Source: Microcaldota archaeon (GTDB lineage Archaea; Micrarchaeota; Micrarchaeia; Anstonellales; J096). From it: a stretch of 64,000 nucleotides of DNA. A model generated the notes under the pieces. The model was not told the origin of the DNA and ran no database searches. It saw only the letters and a list, made by a program, of their open reading frames with translations. Of the stretch, positions 42,563 to 53,000 are shown piece after piece. The stretch spans positions 88,833-152,832 of the forward strand of contig WAMF01000018.1 in assembly GCA_015522475.1 (NCBI GenBank), read 5' to 3'. The stretch's first letter is position 1; every line of letters begins with the position of its first letter. The position numbers and the translations under genes are program-made.

Positions 42563-42712
42563 ATGGCAAAATTCCCTGAAGCTGAATATGAATTTAATCA
42601 TGTGCTCATATGCCAAAAATGCAAAGCGCGCAATCCAGCCAATGCTAAGCGATGTAGACGCTGTGGCAGCACAGATCTGCGCAAAAAGAGAAAGATAGCT
42701 AAGAAGAAGTAA
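42563..42712 (+). CDS. rpl40e: 50S ribosomal protein L40e
   Basis: 49 residues; short enough to be missed by length cutoffs. CQKC and CRRC form the zinc-binding pair in the order MAKFPEAEYEFNHVLICQKCKARNPANAKRCRRCGS, followed by KKRKIAKKK. GAGGTGTGTCTC gives a strong site 4 bases before ATG. It lies 125 bases after valS on the same strand; the gap holds no gene. Confidence 0.93.
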   Translation: MAKFPEAEYEFNHVLICQKCKARNPANAKRCRRCGSTDLRKKRKIAKKK

Positions 42713-42862
42713 GCCTAACAAACACACGGGCTTCCTATTATTCTTCATTGCTTTATTTCATGTTATTTTTCTTTTTATTTTCTTCTCCTCTTGCTACTTG
42801 ATGTTTGCTGTCTATCTTATTTTATGGAGCAGCCGCGGATGGAACTCTCGATTCGTTGAAAT

Positions 42863-44665
42863 TTATGAAGAGAAAATGAAGGTTAACGGCTCTTTTTTGT
42901 CTAGAGCAAAAAAGCCCATGCGCTCAAATTGGATAACTTCACGCGGCTTTAAGTCTAGCACATTTTTCTCTGCATAACCCCGTTTTATTTCAAGGCTATT
43001 CTCTATAAAGTTGCCTTCTTTGTCAACGGAAGGTAAAGGAAAGGTGAGCCCAGCCTCGACAGCAAAGTTTGCAGGAACCCATTGAATTTTTGGCAAACCC
43101 TTGTGCTCTCCACCTGTTATCTCTAATACGGGCCCTCTTCCTTCTTTACCCTTTTCTTCAGTTTTTCCATCAGCTTTTCTCACAATAGCATTAGCCAAAT
43201 CTTTCAGCCGAATAATTTCTCCATCTACGAAGTTTTCCCAGTCCCTTCTTGAAATGAATAAACCTTCACCTGTAGAAAGAGGAAGAGTTCTGTATTCGTC
43301 TCTGGAGGGGTGCTTCTTAAGCTTAACAAGTTTTGGGAGAACACCATCGTCGTCTTGAATGCTTACCTTTACGGGATCCTCAACAAAGAAGTAGCGGTTT
43401 GCCTTACTGTCTAAGAGTTTTCTATTCTCTTTAAAGAGCAAACTAAGGTCCGCTTTGTTTTCCTGCTTTCCAAGCCCAAAGCTCAACGCAAAGCGCTTTA
43501 TAGCTAAAGGCTGCATACCCCTCCTTCTTAGAGCCCTAAGTGTTAAAAGACGCGGATCATCCCAGCCCATGAGCTTGCCCTCTAAGACTAGCTCGCGGAT
43601 TTTCCGCTTACTTGTGAGATAACCCTCTGCCTTAAGGCGCGAAATGTGTATAAGAACAATATCTCCATAGCCTAAGTCCTTTAGGATACGATGATAGAGC
43701 TCGGCCCTTAACTCATATTCCTTACTTCTTATGGCGTAAGTCACACCCTCTTCAGCATCGACAACAGGAGCTGCAAAATCGTACGAGGGCCAGACAGTGA
43801 ATTTATTCCCTAACCTATAATGTTCCGCTTCTATAATGCGCATAAGTGTAGGGTCTCGCATAGCTGTATTAGGAGACGAAAGCTCACCCTTATAGCGCAG
43901 CACCGCCTGCCCTTCCTTAAAATGGCCAGAAATCATCTTATCAAATAGCTCTAGGGCCTCTTCAGGATCTTGATTTCTATGTGGGCAGGGTTTGCCTTTC
44001 TGTCGAAGCTCCCTTATCTTCTCAGACGGGCATGTGCAAACATATGCTCTGCCAGCTTCTATAAGTTGTCTAGCTTTTGCATAAAGAAGCTCCAAGTAGT
44101 CAGATGTATGGCTGACGACATTTGGCTCTATACCCAGCCATTGTAAGTCTCCTTTTATAGCTGCTTCGTATTCTGTTTTGGCCAGCTTTGGATTTGTGTC
44201 GTCGAAGCGGAGCCTAAAAACGCCACCCCTCTCCTTAGCAGCTACATAGCTAAGAAACGCAGCCTTTGCATGGCCCAGATGAAGATAGCCAGAGGGCTCT
44301 GGAGCAAATCTCGTGACTACGACACTCTTCGTGCCTCTCGCCTTGTTTGAACCGGCAGCCTCTTTGTTTTCAGACAGAGAAGGCAAAGGAGGCAAAGCCA
44401 CTTCATAGGATTTCTTTTCTTCTCTTGTGTGGTGAAGCAAGGTAGAGAGATTTCGTGCCAGCTCCTCTAGCTTGTTTCGCGGGAGCCTGTTGACTTCTTC
44501 GACGACGTCCTCAATAAGCTTAAGAAGAGCTTCGCGCCTCTCTGCTGATCGCTCTTCTGGATGCGTAGCTAGAATCTTACCCAAAATGGGCTTAGCCGCT
44601 GCCTTTCCATACTTAAGTGCATTCATAACAGCATAAGCCTTGCATTCTTCTTCCAAACGTGTCAT
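42863..44665 (-). CDS. gltX: Glutamyl-tRNA synthetase, archaeal type
   Basis: 600 residues. Class I: HLGHA in FAPEPSGYLHLGHAKAAFLSYVAAKERGGVFRLRFDDTN (about 117-150), a KMSKS-like SKRKI (about 357), and a beta-rich anticodon domain. The archaeal/eukaryotic type charges both Glu and Gln tRNA, which then needs GatDE to make Gln-tRNA; GatDE is not in the window. The N-terminal 100 residues are helical, as is typical. The start at ATG 44665 lacks a strong binding site. Confidence 0.93.
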   Translation of the reverse strand: MTRLEEECKAYAVMNALKYGKAAAKPILGKILATHPEERSAERREALLKLIEDVVEEVNRLPRNKLEELARNLSTLLHHTREEKKSYEVALPPLPSLSENKEAAGSNKARGTKSVVVTRFAPEPSGYLHLGHAKAAFLSYVAAKERGGVFRLRFDDTNPKLAKTEYEAAIKGDLQWLGIEPNVVSHTSDYLELLYAKARQLIEAGRAYVCTCPSEKIRELRQKGKPCPHRNQDPEEALELFDKMISGHFKEGQAVLRYKGELSSPNTAMRDPTLMRIIEAEHYRLGNKFTVWPSYDFAAPVVDAEEGVTYAIRSKEYELRAELYHRILKDLGYGDIVLIHISRLKAEGYLTSKRKIRELVLEGKLMGWDDPRLLTLRALRRRGMQPLAIKRFALSFGLGKQENKADLSLLFKENRKLLDSKANRYFFVEDPVKVSIQDDDGVLPKLVKLKKHPSRDEYRTLPLSTGEGLFISRRDWENFVDGEIIRLKDLANAIVRKADGKTEEKGKEGRGPVLEITGGEHKGLPKIQWVPANFAVEAGLTFPLPSVDKEGNFIENSLEIKRGYAEKNVLDLKPREVIQFERMGFFALDKKEPLTFIFSS

Positions 44666-44892
44666 GCTTTCAGCCTTGTTAATAGAACATTTTCGTCACA
44701 TTGTCACGTCATGCTCAGTTATGCTTAGTTTAACAGGTTCGTAAGATGGCGCCATAAAGCTCTTAAAAGCCCATCAGCCCAAAACCCACTCACTACAGCA
44801 TGCAATGGAAACCTACTCCTTATATACAAGCAATATTACAACACATACAAACGCATACGACATTGACGTCCAGTTTCACCTTGCTCACATAC
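44666..44892. other. Intergenic region between gltX and the coiled-coil gene
   Basis: Contains the gltX promoter region (TTAACAAGG-like, weak). No gene or RNA recognised. Confidence 0.35.
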
Positions 44893-46611
44893 TCATTTAC
44901 CGCTCCCCTCTTTACTATTCTTCTTGCCTCTGTTCCCTTCGTTCCCCTTATTCTTGTCCTGAACACCCCACAGCTTAAGGAGCATATCCTTTATTTTTTC
45001 TTTCTTCTCTTCAATCTTTGACTCGTTTATGTCGCTTTCACCTCCTTCCCCTTCTGCGGAAGCAGTTGTTGCAAAGAGATTTAAGAGTTCAACCTCCTTA
45101 AGCAAAATGCTGGCGCTCCTCTCAAGCTGAGCAAGCTCTGCCCTCAAAGAATGTAGATTCTCTGACTGCTTTTCAACGCGCTCAATGTCCGCAATGACAG
45201 CCTTAAGCTTATCCACTTTACCCATCAAAGAAGGCTCATTTAAAGACTGTTTAAGAGCTTCCAACTGCTTATTGAAGGCCTTCTCCTTCGCGTCGAGTTT
45301 TGTAGAAAGGTCGTCGAATTTATTGATGGTTTGTGTCAAAGACTGCGAGTATTTTTCCAAGCTAGATACAATTTTATCCTTTATACGGCCATAACTTTTG
45401 TAAGACTCTATTTCAGCATCAATAGTAGCTAGAAAGTCACCAATTTCCTTGGCAAGCTTTTCCTTATTTGCTACAACTTTCTTCGTCAATACGTCGAGGT
45501 CCGCCAATAGACGGTCTATGTTGTTAAATTCCTTTATGGCCTCCTTTATATCACCAAAGCTCTCGAGTTTTTTGGACGCGTCTTCGAGCTTCACCTCAAG
45601 CTTATCGAGCTCATCTTTGCCAGGGAGCTCAACCGTCGAGAGAGAGGTTTGTAAAGAATCCAAGCTTTCTATAAGTGTCGACACATCTGATTCAAGCTCA
45701 TGCTTCTTCTCAAGAAGCACTTCCAGCTTTTCCGGCGTTTCCGCGTTTGTTTTCAGCTCTGCAAGAATTTCTTGGGCGTCCTTCTTTTTCTCGTCTATCT
45801 GCTTAGAGATTTCAAGCATGAGATTGGCTATGTTGTCGTAGTGGACAGAACGAAACTCCCTTATTTGGCTCTCAATCTCATAGATTTCGTCTGCAACCCT
45901 TTCAAGTTCGTCGAGCTTTGCCCTATCTACTTTAACGGATTCTAGCTCCCTTTTGGCAGCAACTAGCTTGTTGTTTATTTCTGTGAGCTGGTTAAGCAGC
46001 TTGTCCACTTCTGCCTTGGCTGAGAGCACTCTTTTGTACTTCTCATCGATCTTTGAATTCTTTATGTGATTAAGCAGCTCTTCAGCTTCTGTCTTTGTAA
46101 CAGCGATGTCGTCTTGTATACTTAAAACTTCTGAAGAGAGCTTTTTTAACTCCGATTTCATAGAAAGCATGGCTGTAAGCGTGTCGTTGAGATTACTAAA
46201 GCGTGAGAGAATGTCCCTCAACTCCTTAACAATGGGATCTACAGAAGACAAAGCCTTTTTAACAACAGCCTCAACTTCAGCACTCTTTTTTGTCTCTGAC
46301 GTGATTTTAGACTCGAGTTCCGCCCCTTTTTCCAGGACAGCTTTCTTTTCCTTCTCAAGCTTCACCCTCTCCATGGTGAGCTCTTCCGGCGTCTTGCCTT
46401 TCCACTTGACGATGACCTTGTATATGCCGTATTTTATCTCTACAATACCCTCTGTCTGTAGAATGGTAGCCCAATCTTCGAGAGTAGAAACAGGTATGTT
46501 CAGTTTTTGAGAAGCATAATTCAAGTCGACTTCGCCCTCGTCCTTTACGAGCTTTATGAATGTATCTATGGGCGTTGACACAAGCAAGTCGGCAAAATTT
46601 TTCTCTCCCAT
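44893..46611 (-). CDS. Winged-helix/long coiled-coil protein, unknown
   Basis: 572 residues. The N-terminal 70 residues form a winged-helix-like unit (IDTFIKLVKDEGEVDLNYASQKLNIPVSTLEDWATILQTEGIVEIKYGIYKVIVKW) followed by about 430 residues of heptad-rich coiled coil (LTAMLSMKSELKKLSSEVLSIQDDIAVTK to LKAVIADIERVEKQ), then an acidic, Gly/Asn/Lys tail. This layout occurs in uncharacterised proteins of small archaea. ATG 46611 is chosen because box A (CCTTTATTAA, 46635-46642) is 27 bases upstream; a GTG at 46614 directly precedes it. Paired with the divergent winged-helix protein. Confidence 0.65.
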   Translation of the reverse strand: MGEKNFADLLVSTPIDTFIKLVKDEGEVDLNYASQKLNIPVSTLEDWATILQTEGIVEIKYGIYKVIVKWKGKTPEELTMERVKLEKEKKAVLEKGAELESKITSETKKSAEVEAVVKKALSSVDPIVKELRDILSRFSNLNDTLTAMLSMKSELKKLSSEVLSIQDDIAVTKTEAEELLNHIKNSKIDEKYKRVLSAKAEVDKLLNQLTEINNKLVAAKRELESVKVDRAKLDELERVADEIYEIESQIREFRSVHYDNIANLMLEISKQIDEKKKDAQEILAELKTNAETPEKLEVLLEKKHELESDVSTLIESLDSLQTSLSTVELPGKDELDKLEVKLEDASKKLESFGDIKEAIKEFNNIDRLLADLDVLTKKVVANKEKLAKEIGDFLATIDAEIESYKSYGRIKDKIVSSLEKYSQSLTQTINKFDDLSTKLDAKEKAFNKQLEALKQSLNEPSLMGKVDKLKAVIADIERVEKQSENLHSLRAELAQLERSASILLKEVELLNLFATTASAEGEGGESDINESKIEEKKEKIKDMLLKLWGVQDKNKGNEGNRGKKNSKEGSGK

Positions 46612-46634
46612 CACTGCCTATTTAAAGAATTAGG

Positions 46635-46642
46635 TTAATAAA
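46635..46642. promoter_or_regulatory. Box A between the divergent winged-helix genes
   Basis: TTAATAAA/TTTATTAA, centred 27.5 bases from ATG 46611; also about 43 bases upstream of ATG 46682, where the leader would carry GGAG. Confidence 0.45.
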
Positions 46643-46681
46643 GGTTTACATTCCAAAAGCCAGAGAGGAGCGTGAAGCCCC

Positions 46682-48028
46682 ATGAAGATAAAACGCAAAG
46701 AAAGAAGTCATTTAGAACGTTTTAAAAATCAGGCCAGACTCAGCAAGATGTTTGGAAAGAAGTCTATAATTGTTTACAATGCAGTCCCAAAAGAAACTCC
46801 TAAAGACGAAGATGAGATTATAGACGAGCTTGCAAAGAAAGGCTTAGACAAAGAGTTTGTTGAGAAAGTGCTCGACTTCATGGAAAAGGAGGGCGTAGCA
46901 ATAACTGTTGAAGAAGAGCAAGCGGTTGCAGCTAAAAAGCCTGTCCAGCCAGCAGGTGCAGAAGCTATAAGCGTAAAGCCTGAAAAAATAAAGCCTGAGA
47001 CAATTGCCGGCTCAGAAGAAGAGGTAACACCACCTTCTAAGCCAGAGAATGAAGAAGAGATTTCCTTTGAAGAAGAAACGCCTTCAACACCCAGCGGCGA
47101 GACGAGCGAAACAACTGAGATCACACCCGAAGAAATAAAACCTGTTGGTGTGGAAACAACCAAGCCTTCAAAACCTTCTGAAGAGATCCAATTCGAAAAT
47201 GAAGGCGAGCTGCCTGCGACTTCTGGCGAAGAGGGTGGCGAGGAAAGTGGAGAGGCCATTCCTCCCGGCTATACCGACGTAGAAGCAGATATATACAAAA
47301 AGTTTGGAGATGTAGGTGCTGAAGTATACAGAGCTGCTAAAGAAGGTGTGAGCGTACAGAACATCATGGTAGAGCACAACCTCTCTGAAGACGAAGTTAA
47401 ACAGATTATGGACTTCCTCCAGAGCAAAGGCTACCTTGCACCCACAGAAGCTACTGGCGAAGAAGCGGAGAGTGAAGAAGAGGAAGAGTCAAGATTTGCC
47501 CCCCTCTCAAGTGAGATTGAAGAGACAAGTAAGTTGGTTAAGCCCACGGAAAAGGAGGGTGTGCTCGCTATAAAAATGAAAAAGATGGGCTTCACTCAAA
47601 AATTGGGTGCTAAATTCGGCGTGGTTATGAAGTTTAAGAAGAGAGGGCGGATTGTTTTTGATTTGCTCAGCGATGGCAACGAGCACGACGAAATAGAGAT
47701 TATAAGAAGAACAAAGGTGCCTGTAGATGTAGTTGAAAAAATTATAAACTACTTAAAGGCTCAAAAGCTTATAACAACGCGCCTTCTTAACAGAGCTGAA
47801 ATACGAAGGAAATTTGGCTACGACTCCTTAACGGTTTACAGAAAGTACGGTAAGAAAGGTGTTATAATGTACGACTTCGTAGGCAGGGATTTCAGCTTAA
47901 AGCAAATCGCGACACTTGCTGGTATAAAAGACAAAGACTTAGTCTTCAACATATTCGTCTTTATACACAAACTCTTAGGTATAGATATGCCCATAGATAA
48001 AGACCTAATTATGAAGCAGCTTGAATAG
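46682..48028 (+). CDS. Protein with four repeated winged-helix-like units, unknown
   Basis: 448 residues. The unit K-F/Y-G-x-x-x-x-x-x-x-x-V-x(6)-I-x(10)-V-x-x-I-x-x-F appears about four times: residues about 23-75 (MFGKKSIIVYNAVP...), 207-255 (KFGDVGAEVYRAAKEGV), 306-360 (KFGVVMKFKKRGRIVFDLLSDG) and 378-440 (KYGKKGVIMYDFVGRDFSLKQIATLAG). Units are joined by a Pro/Glu/Ser/Thr-rich linker of about 120 residues. Multiple winged helices suggest DNA binding or scaffolding. It is divergent from the coiled-coil protein with one winged helix, suggesting a functional pair. Confidence 0.6.
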   Translation: MKIKRKERSHLERFKNQARLSKMFGKKSIIVYNAVPKETPKDEDEIIDELAKKGLDKEFVEKVLDFMEKEGVAITVEEEQAVAAKKPVQPAGAEAISVKPEKIKPETIAGSEEEVTPPSKPENEEEISFEEETPSTPSGETSETTEITPEEIKPVGVETTKPSKPSEEIQFENEGELPATSGEEGGEESGEAIPPGYTDVEADIYKKFGDVGAEVYRAAKEGVSVQNIMVEHNLSEDEVKQIMDFLQSKGYLAPTEATGEEAESEEEEESRFAPLSSEIEETSKLVKPTEKEGVLAIKMKKMGFTQKLGAKFGVVMKFKKRGRIVFDLLSDGNEHDEIEIIRRTKVPVDVVEKIINYLKAQKLITTRLLNRAEIRRKFGYDSLTVYRKYGKKGVIMYDFVGRDFSLKQIATLAGIKDKDLVFNIFVFIHKLLGIDMPIDKDLIMKQLE

Positions 48029-48256
48029 AGTATAAGTAGATGTAGGGGTTGGAGGAACGTAAATGAGAATACAGCGGATGCCAAGTAGAAACCAACATAT
48101 TAAAGAGTGTATTTAAAAGGCTGAAAAAAGTTATCAGAATAAAAAAGAAAAAGAGCCGAGACATATGGCTTTTGCTATCCCTTTGTGCTTAGTAGTAGAT
48201 AATAGTAGGAAGGGAAGTGTGTAGGCTCCAAAACCATTAAGCCTATGAGGCGGTGG
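48029..48256. other. Intergenic region between converging genes
   Basis: A 17-residue frame with GGAGGAACG upstream (ATG 48063) is too short to call. No hairpin or RNA gene recognised; converging genes end here. Confidence 0.35.
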
Positions 48257-48967
48257 CTACGGAGTGTCAAGGAGTGCTTCAGCGTTCTCCCACATGCTAG
48301 TTGGCCTATAACCGACTACAACAACAAAAGCATGGTTCCCATTGGACGAGGTTTTGGCTTGAAGAATGTTGGCAAGTTTTTGAGCCAAAGCTGTTTTATT
48401 AGAGGGCAAAACTATGATGTAAGTAGGCGTACCTTGCACATTCCATGCTCTAGCTAGAGCTTCGTCTTCAGCAATTCTTGAAGAAGGAAGCTGACCCTCC
48501 ATACAAAGCTTGTAAGCAGTGTAATTTTTTACCGTGCTCTCCATCGCCGTATCTATAGCTGTAGTCGAAAGTTGTTCCTCTGGAAGGGTGAAGAGCTTAT
48601 CGTGGGCTTGCCAGAACACACCTTGTTGAGCTGCACATTCTGCAGCCATGGCCATGTACTTAGCAAATTGATGGAAGGGCAGAGGATAGTTTTTGAATAC
48701 AACTGCATAATCTTTTCCTCCCTTTGGCTCGGTGACAAAGCCTTTCCTGCAATAGGGACATTGAAAGTCAGAAAAGACAAAGATGACCCTTCCAGAAGAG
48801 ATATTTCCTCTATATGGTGAGTCCTTAATAAACGTAGACAAATTCGCTGTTGAAGACAAAGAAGATGATGAAGACGCACTTTGCGGTTGAGATGTGCAAC
48901 CCGTTACAAACAGCACTAGCAAAAATAGAGACGAGATTACAGCAACATACTTCATATCATTTCCCAT
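48257..48967 (-). CDS. DsbA-like thioredoxin-fold lipoprotein
   Basis: 236 residues. A lipoprotein signal (SSLFLLVLFVTGC, lipid at Cys24) anchors it to the outer face of the membrane. The active site is C70-P-Y-C73 in VFSDFQCPYC, and the cis-proline is P181 in GTPTYIIV. It resembles the DsbA/thioredoxin-like family that introduces or isomerises disulfides in exported proteins. ATG 48967 has GGTGA upstream. It follows the membrane protein gene by 38 bases and lies about 1 kb from a Cys-rich giant surface protein. Confidence 0.85.
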   Translation of the reverse strand: MGNDMKYVAVISSLFLLVLFVTGCTSQPQSASSSSSLSSTANLSTFIKDSPYRGNISSGRVIFVFSDFQCPYCRKGFVTEPKGGKDYAVVFKNYPLPFHQFAKYMAMAAECAAQQGVFWQAHDKLFTLPEEQLSTTAIDTAMESTVKNYTAYKLCMEGQLPSSRIAEDEALARAWNVQGTPTYIIVLPSNKTALAQKLANILQAKTSSNGNHAFVVVVGYRPTSMWENAEALLDTP

Positions 48968-49005
48968 AATTTCACCTTGAATTTAAAGTATGCATCGCAT
49001 TACCA

Positions 49006-49725
49006 TTAGCTTAGAGGGTACCTATCCATATATAGATGAGCGCCGAATATGACGGAGAAAGGCAAAAGAATAAACGCGACTATGAGAAAAGAGATGTAAG
49101 AGCCAATACCATAACCGAAAAGCAAGAGAGAAAAAGCGTGTTCAATAACAAAGAGAGAAAAGAGCACCGCAAACCATATTAAAGGAAGTGATGGCTTTCG
49201 TTGAATAAGAGATAAGGATTTATTTATTGCAAGCGAAAGTGAATAATTGTCAATCACAACAGAAAAAGGCACAAAGAGGAATGTCATGAATACCAAAAAG
49301 CTGAAGAGATGGAGAAGGACTAGATGATTAACGACAAGAGAGAAGACTTGTATAAGAAAGCTAAACGCAAAAAACAACGTAAATACAAGGCCTACTGCAA
49401 AGCTATTTTCTAGAAAACGCTCCTCGAGAAGCTTGAAGGACAATGAGCTCATAGTTCTCTTTGCCTTCACATGCGCCGCTATGAGAACAAAGGACAAAGT
49501 AAAGAGAGCTAAGCTTAATAGCACAGCTACAAGCGAGATAAGCAAGTCAAGAGGATTAGCAGCTAGAATATCAGAAGTGCGGAGGAAAAGCCCGCCCATC
49601 GCCAAATATGTGGGTCTCGATATAAAGATTAAGAGAAGCAAGCCAAGCGCAGCAGGAATGGCATTGATAAGAAGAGGTTTCCACAACCTCCCAAAGTCCG
49701 AAACAGACTCTATGAAAGCCCTCAC
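49006..49725 (-). CDS. Polytopic membrane protein, unknown
   Basis: 239 residues with about six transmembrane segments and short loops. Not recognised. The start is GTG 49725; no ATG in frame nearby. It is probably cotranscribed with the DsbA-like lipoprotein, so it could be a DsbB-like partner, but no CxxC pair is visible, so that is unsupported. Confidence 0.55.
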   Translation of the reverse strand: MRAFIESVSDFGRLWKPLLINAIPAALGLLLLIFISRPTYLAMGGLFLRTSDILAANPLDLLISLVAVLLSLALFTLSFVLIAAHVKAKRTMSSLSFKLLEERFLENSFAVGLVFTLFFAFSFLIQVFSLVVNHLVLLHLFSFLVFMTFLFVPFSVVIDNYSLSLAINKSLSLIQRKPSLPLIWFAVLFSLFVIEHAFSLLLFGYGIGSYISFLIVAFILLPFSVIFGAHLYMDRYPLS

Positions 49726-50014
49726 AGTATCACATCCAACCTTTATGAACCTCTAAGCCTAAGCCATAGGCCAACAACACCACCTGCAACTGCAGAAACA
49801 CTATGTCTTGACAGAGGGAGTTTAAAAAAGTTAGGGTTACCTCCAAAAGAAGGTTCAGAGAGCGCTCTTCATCAATATTTAAACCTTTTCTTTTTCATTG
49901 TTATTTACTGATCTAAATGCCCATTTATTCCTCACCACTTCCTCCAGTTTTATCTTCAGACAAATTTAATCATCAAAGCATTACTTGTCCATTTCAGCCC
50001 ACTCATTCCAATGT
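49726..50014. other. Intergenic region downstream of the giant surface protein
   Basis: Holds the promoter of the membrane protein gene (CATAAAGG near 49742-49750, weak). A pyrimidine-rich stretch at about 49880-49990 lies just after the giant protein's stop and may terminate its transcript. No gene recognised. Confidence 0.35.
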
Positions 50015-53000
50015 TCACTCCCTTTGAATGTTAAGCTTGTTCTTCGTAAAACGAACTATTACTAAGATGATAAGAAGGACTAATATTAAGAGAAGGAGGC
50101 TGCCAACTATAAATACTGGATTCGTGATATCTAAAGGTAAATTCTCCTTCTTAGCTACAGAAACACTAACGCTGTCAATAGCAGAGCTTGCCTTTATAAC
50201 AACTCTATATTTCCCTTTAGGTAAAAGAAGCTGGACTTGACCCTTACCTTTAGCTGTAGAGACAAGCGTATTGCCTAAATAAAGCTCAGCTGTGAACTCT
50301 GTGCCATTCGCAAGCATGGGCTTTATAACGACAGGTACTGTTTCTGAAGTGGAGAGTGGCACACTAACATTGTAGATTTTTTTGGCATTTCCGCCAGTTT
50401 CTGACTTGTACACAACCTTTGTTGTTTGCAGTGATGCTAGAGGTTTAGGTGAGACATATTGATAGATGCCCGGAGAGCGGGGTACATAGCTGCCTTTTCC
50501 TTGAGAGTCCGTTGTGAATGTATAACTGGCGTTCGGCCCAACGGCTGTTATTCTTAGAGCTGGAATAGGATTGCCTTCATCGTCATAGACATAGACAGTC
50601 ACAACATAATCAACATATGCAAGAGAAGGCGCCACAACATTGACTTTCGAATTGGCTCCTAAAATAGGTGCACCTCCAGACGAACCTTCACCAGACAGAG
50701 ATGTGCCGGGCTTAGTCGCATTCGACGTTTGGTTGGCTGTCTGATTGGCAGTTTGATTCGCAGTTACGTTTGTCTGATTGGCTGGAGTGGAACATAAGGT
50801 TATGCTTTTTGTCTTCATAGCAGCCTTGTAACCCGACTTTTGAGCTACGAACGTGTATGTGCCGTTCTCTGTAAGTATGAATTCCACTGTACCATCTGAG
50901 CTTGTTGCTTTGCTTTGTTTGCTACCAGAGGGCGCATCTGCTTCCACATCAGCTCCTTCAACGGCTAAGCTGCTAGACGTGACCTTAGCCTCTAATGCAT
51001 TGTCGGGGCAAGTAAGATCACCCAAGCTTAAGTATAACTGAGGCTTCGGCTTTTCTTTGGGTGGAGCTGGATAACAACTAGCGGACGTAGCAGCACATAA
51101 CTCGTTGCCGTATTCTAATATAACACCTCTGCTGCACGTGAATGCTGGCTCTAGAGTTTTTGTCCCTGTTATGTTGTTAGCGTCTGTTATTGAGAGGTTA
51201 ACAGCGTAATAGGCGCTTGAAGGAACGGTTGCTGTGCCTTGGCATGTAGCGTTTGTATTGTTTATTGAACATGGAACGGTTGCTGAGCCAACTGCGCCGT
51301 TGTTGTTGAAGAATATTACGATTAAAGTTGTGTTGTTAGTAAAGCCATTTTCTGAATAGGCAGAAACGTTGAAGTTTATTGTTTGAGATGTGTTGAAGTG
51401 GTTGTGGTTTAACAGGGTTGTGCCGTTGTTTAATGTGATTTCTGGCACACGATAAGAATCAAACGTGTATGAGCCTGCCCGGACATTGCCCCCGTTATCG
51501 TAGACCTCATAGTTCACAGCGTGTGAACCTGTTTGCAAGTTGCCCACAAAGAGTGTGCAGTTTAGAGCTGTTTGCGTTCCAGAGCCATCTATGTCAAATG
51601 TGCAATGGTCTATACCCGATGAATCATTGGCTCTTATCTGTAGGGTTACGTTGTTTGCGTAGATTGTAGAGTTTGGATAGACGCTGGTTACTGTCGGTGG
51701 AGTTGTATCTGTTGATAGGTAGGTAGGAGCGTGGTATATGGCGTTGACGTTTCCTCCTTCCGGCAAAGCCATTAAGTCAATGGTGTAACTGCCGTTTGAA
51801 GTGTTGGTTAACATAGCCAGGTTTAAGGCTAAGTTGCCAGTAAAGTTGTCTGAGTGGGCCTTGAGTGTATTAGGTGCTGAGGTTACCTTTGTGAAGTTCG
51901 TCGTTGTGCCTGTCATGTACGTATTGTTGTCGCTCATATTTGCGTTGAGTTGGCCGAGTGGATGGTTGGATGTACCAACGTATAGGTCGAGAACGGCGTT
52001 GTTTAACCCTGTCTTTGAGAAGTTCACTGTGAAGTTATCGCCGTTCTTGACGAAGTCTGTCCATTGGACGAGAATGCCGTTTATCGTTGTTGAGCGGTAG
52101 TGAGGATATGTGTTTGAGTGGGTGATGCACCAGAACGTGTTTACACAGTCGGGGTCTGCACAGTCTGTCTTTCCATCCCTATCGTTGTCTATGCCATCTC
52201 TACAACCACCGGGGGCTGCTGTTTCTGTTGTGTATTTGGCTGGGCAGTCGGGGTCTGCTGAATCGATTAGGCCGTCTCCGTCGTTGTCGAAGCCGTCGTT
52301 GCAGTAATTGCTTTCGTTCTGAGCAGCTACATGGCCATAGATATCCACGGGCTTGCCGTAACAGTCGGGGTCTTGGGCATCTATTAAGCCATCGTGGTCA
52401 TCATCGTAGCCGTTCATGCAGCTGTCATCAGCTATGTCTTCATGGGAAGGACAGGGCCTACAATTTCCACCCTTGCCCGCGCAGTCGCTGTCTGCACAGT
52501 CCATCTTGCCATCGGCGTCGTTATCGAATGCATCAGAGCAGCTCTTCTCATGACCGTATTCACATTTTTGTAGGCCTATGGCGTTACCTACTAAGCCATT
52601 ACAGTCGGGGTCTGCACAGTCTATGCCTGTTGAGTTATTAACTAAGCCGAGGTTTCTCCATGCCCATTTATTAATATCGTAGGTTTCCCATGTCCTTGGT
52701 ATGAATTTATCTAAATCATTGTCTTTGCCATCAGCACACCAGTAACCCGTTGCATTGCTATTGTGCAATACCCCATCAGGACTTGTAGCCTCTGTTAATG
52801 GGCAGGCAAGAGCACTAACGTTGATGTTGTTGGGATCGGCTAAGCTGCCATTCTTGTATCTTAAACGGCAGTCGTAGTCTTGGCAGTCTGTGTAGCCGTC
52901 TTCGTCATTATCGAAGCCGTCTGTACAATTTATTTCTTCGCCGAATTGGCAGACGTGGCCTGCCGCGTCAACAGCTCCATTACAGTTGGGGTCTCTACAA

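Noticed and set aside
46774..47259. 161-residue open frame on the minus strand within the four-winged-helix gene
   Set aside because: Ser-rich shadow of the Pro/Glu linker; no binding site.
48063..48116. 17-residue frame with a good GGAGGAACG site
   Set aside because: Too short to be called without homologues; lies between converging genes.
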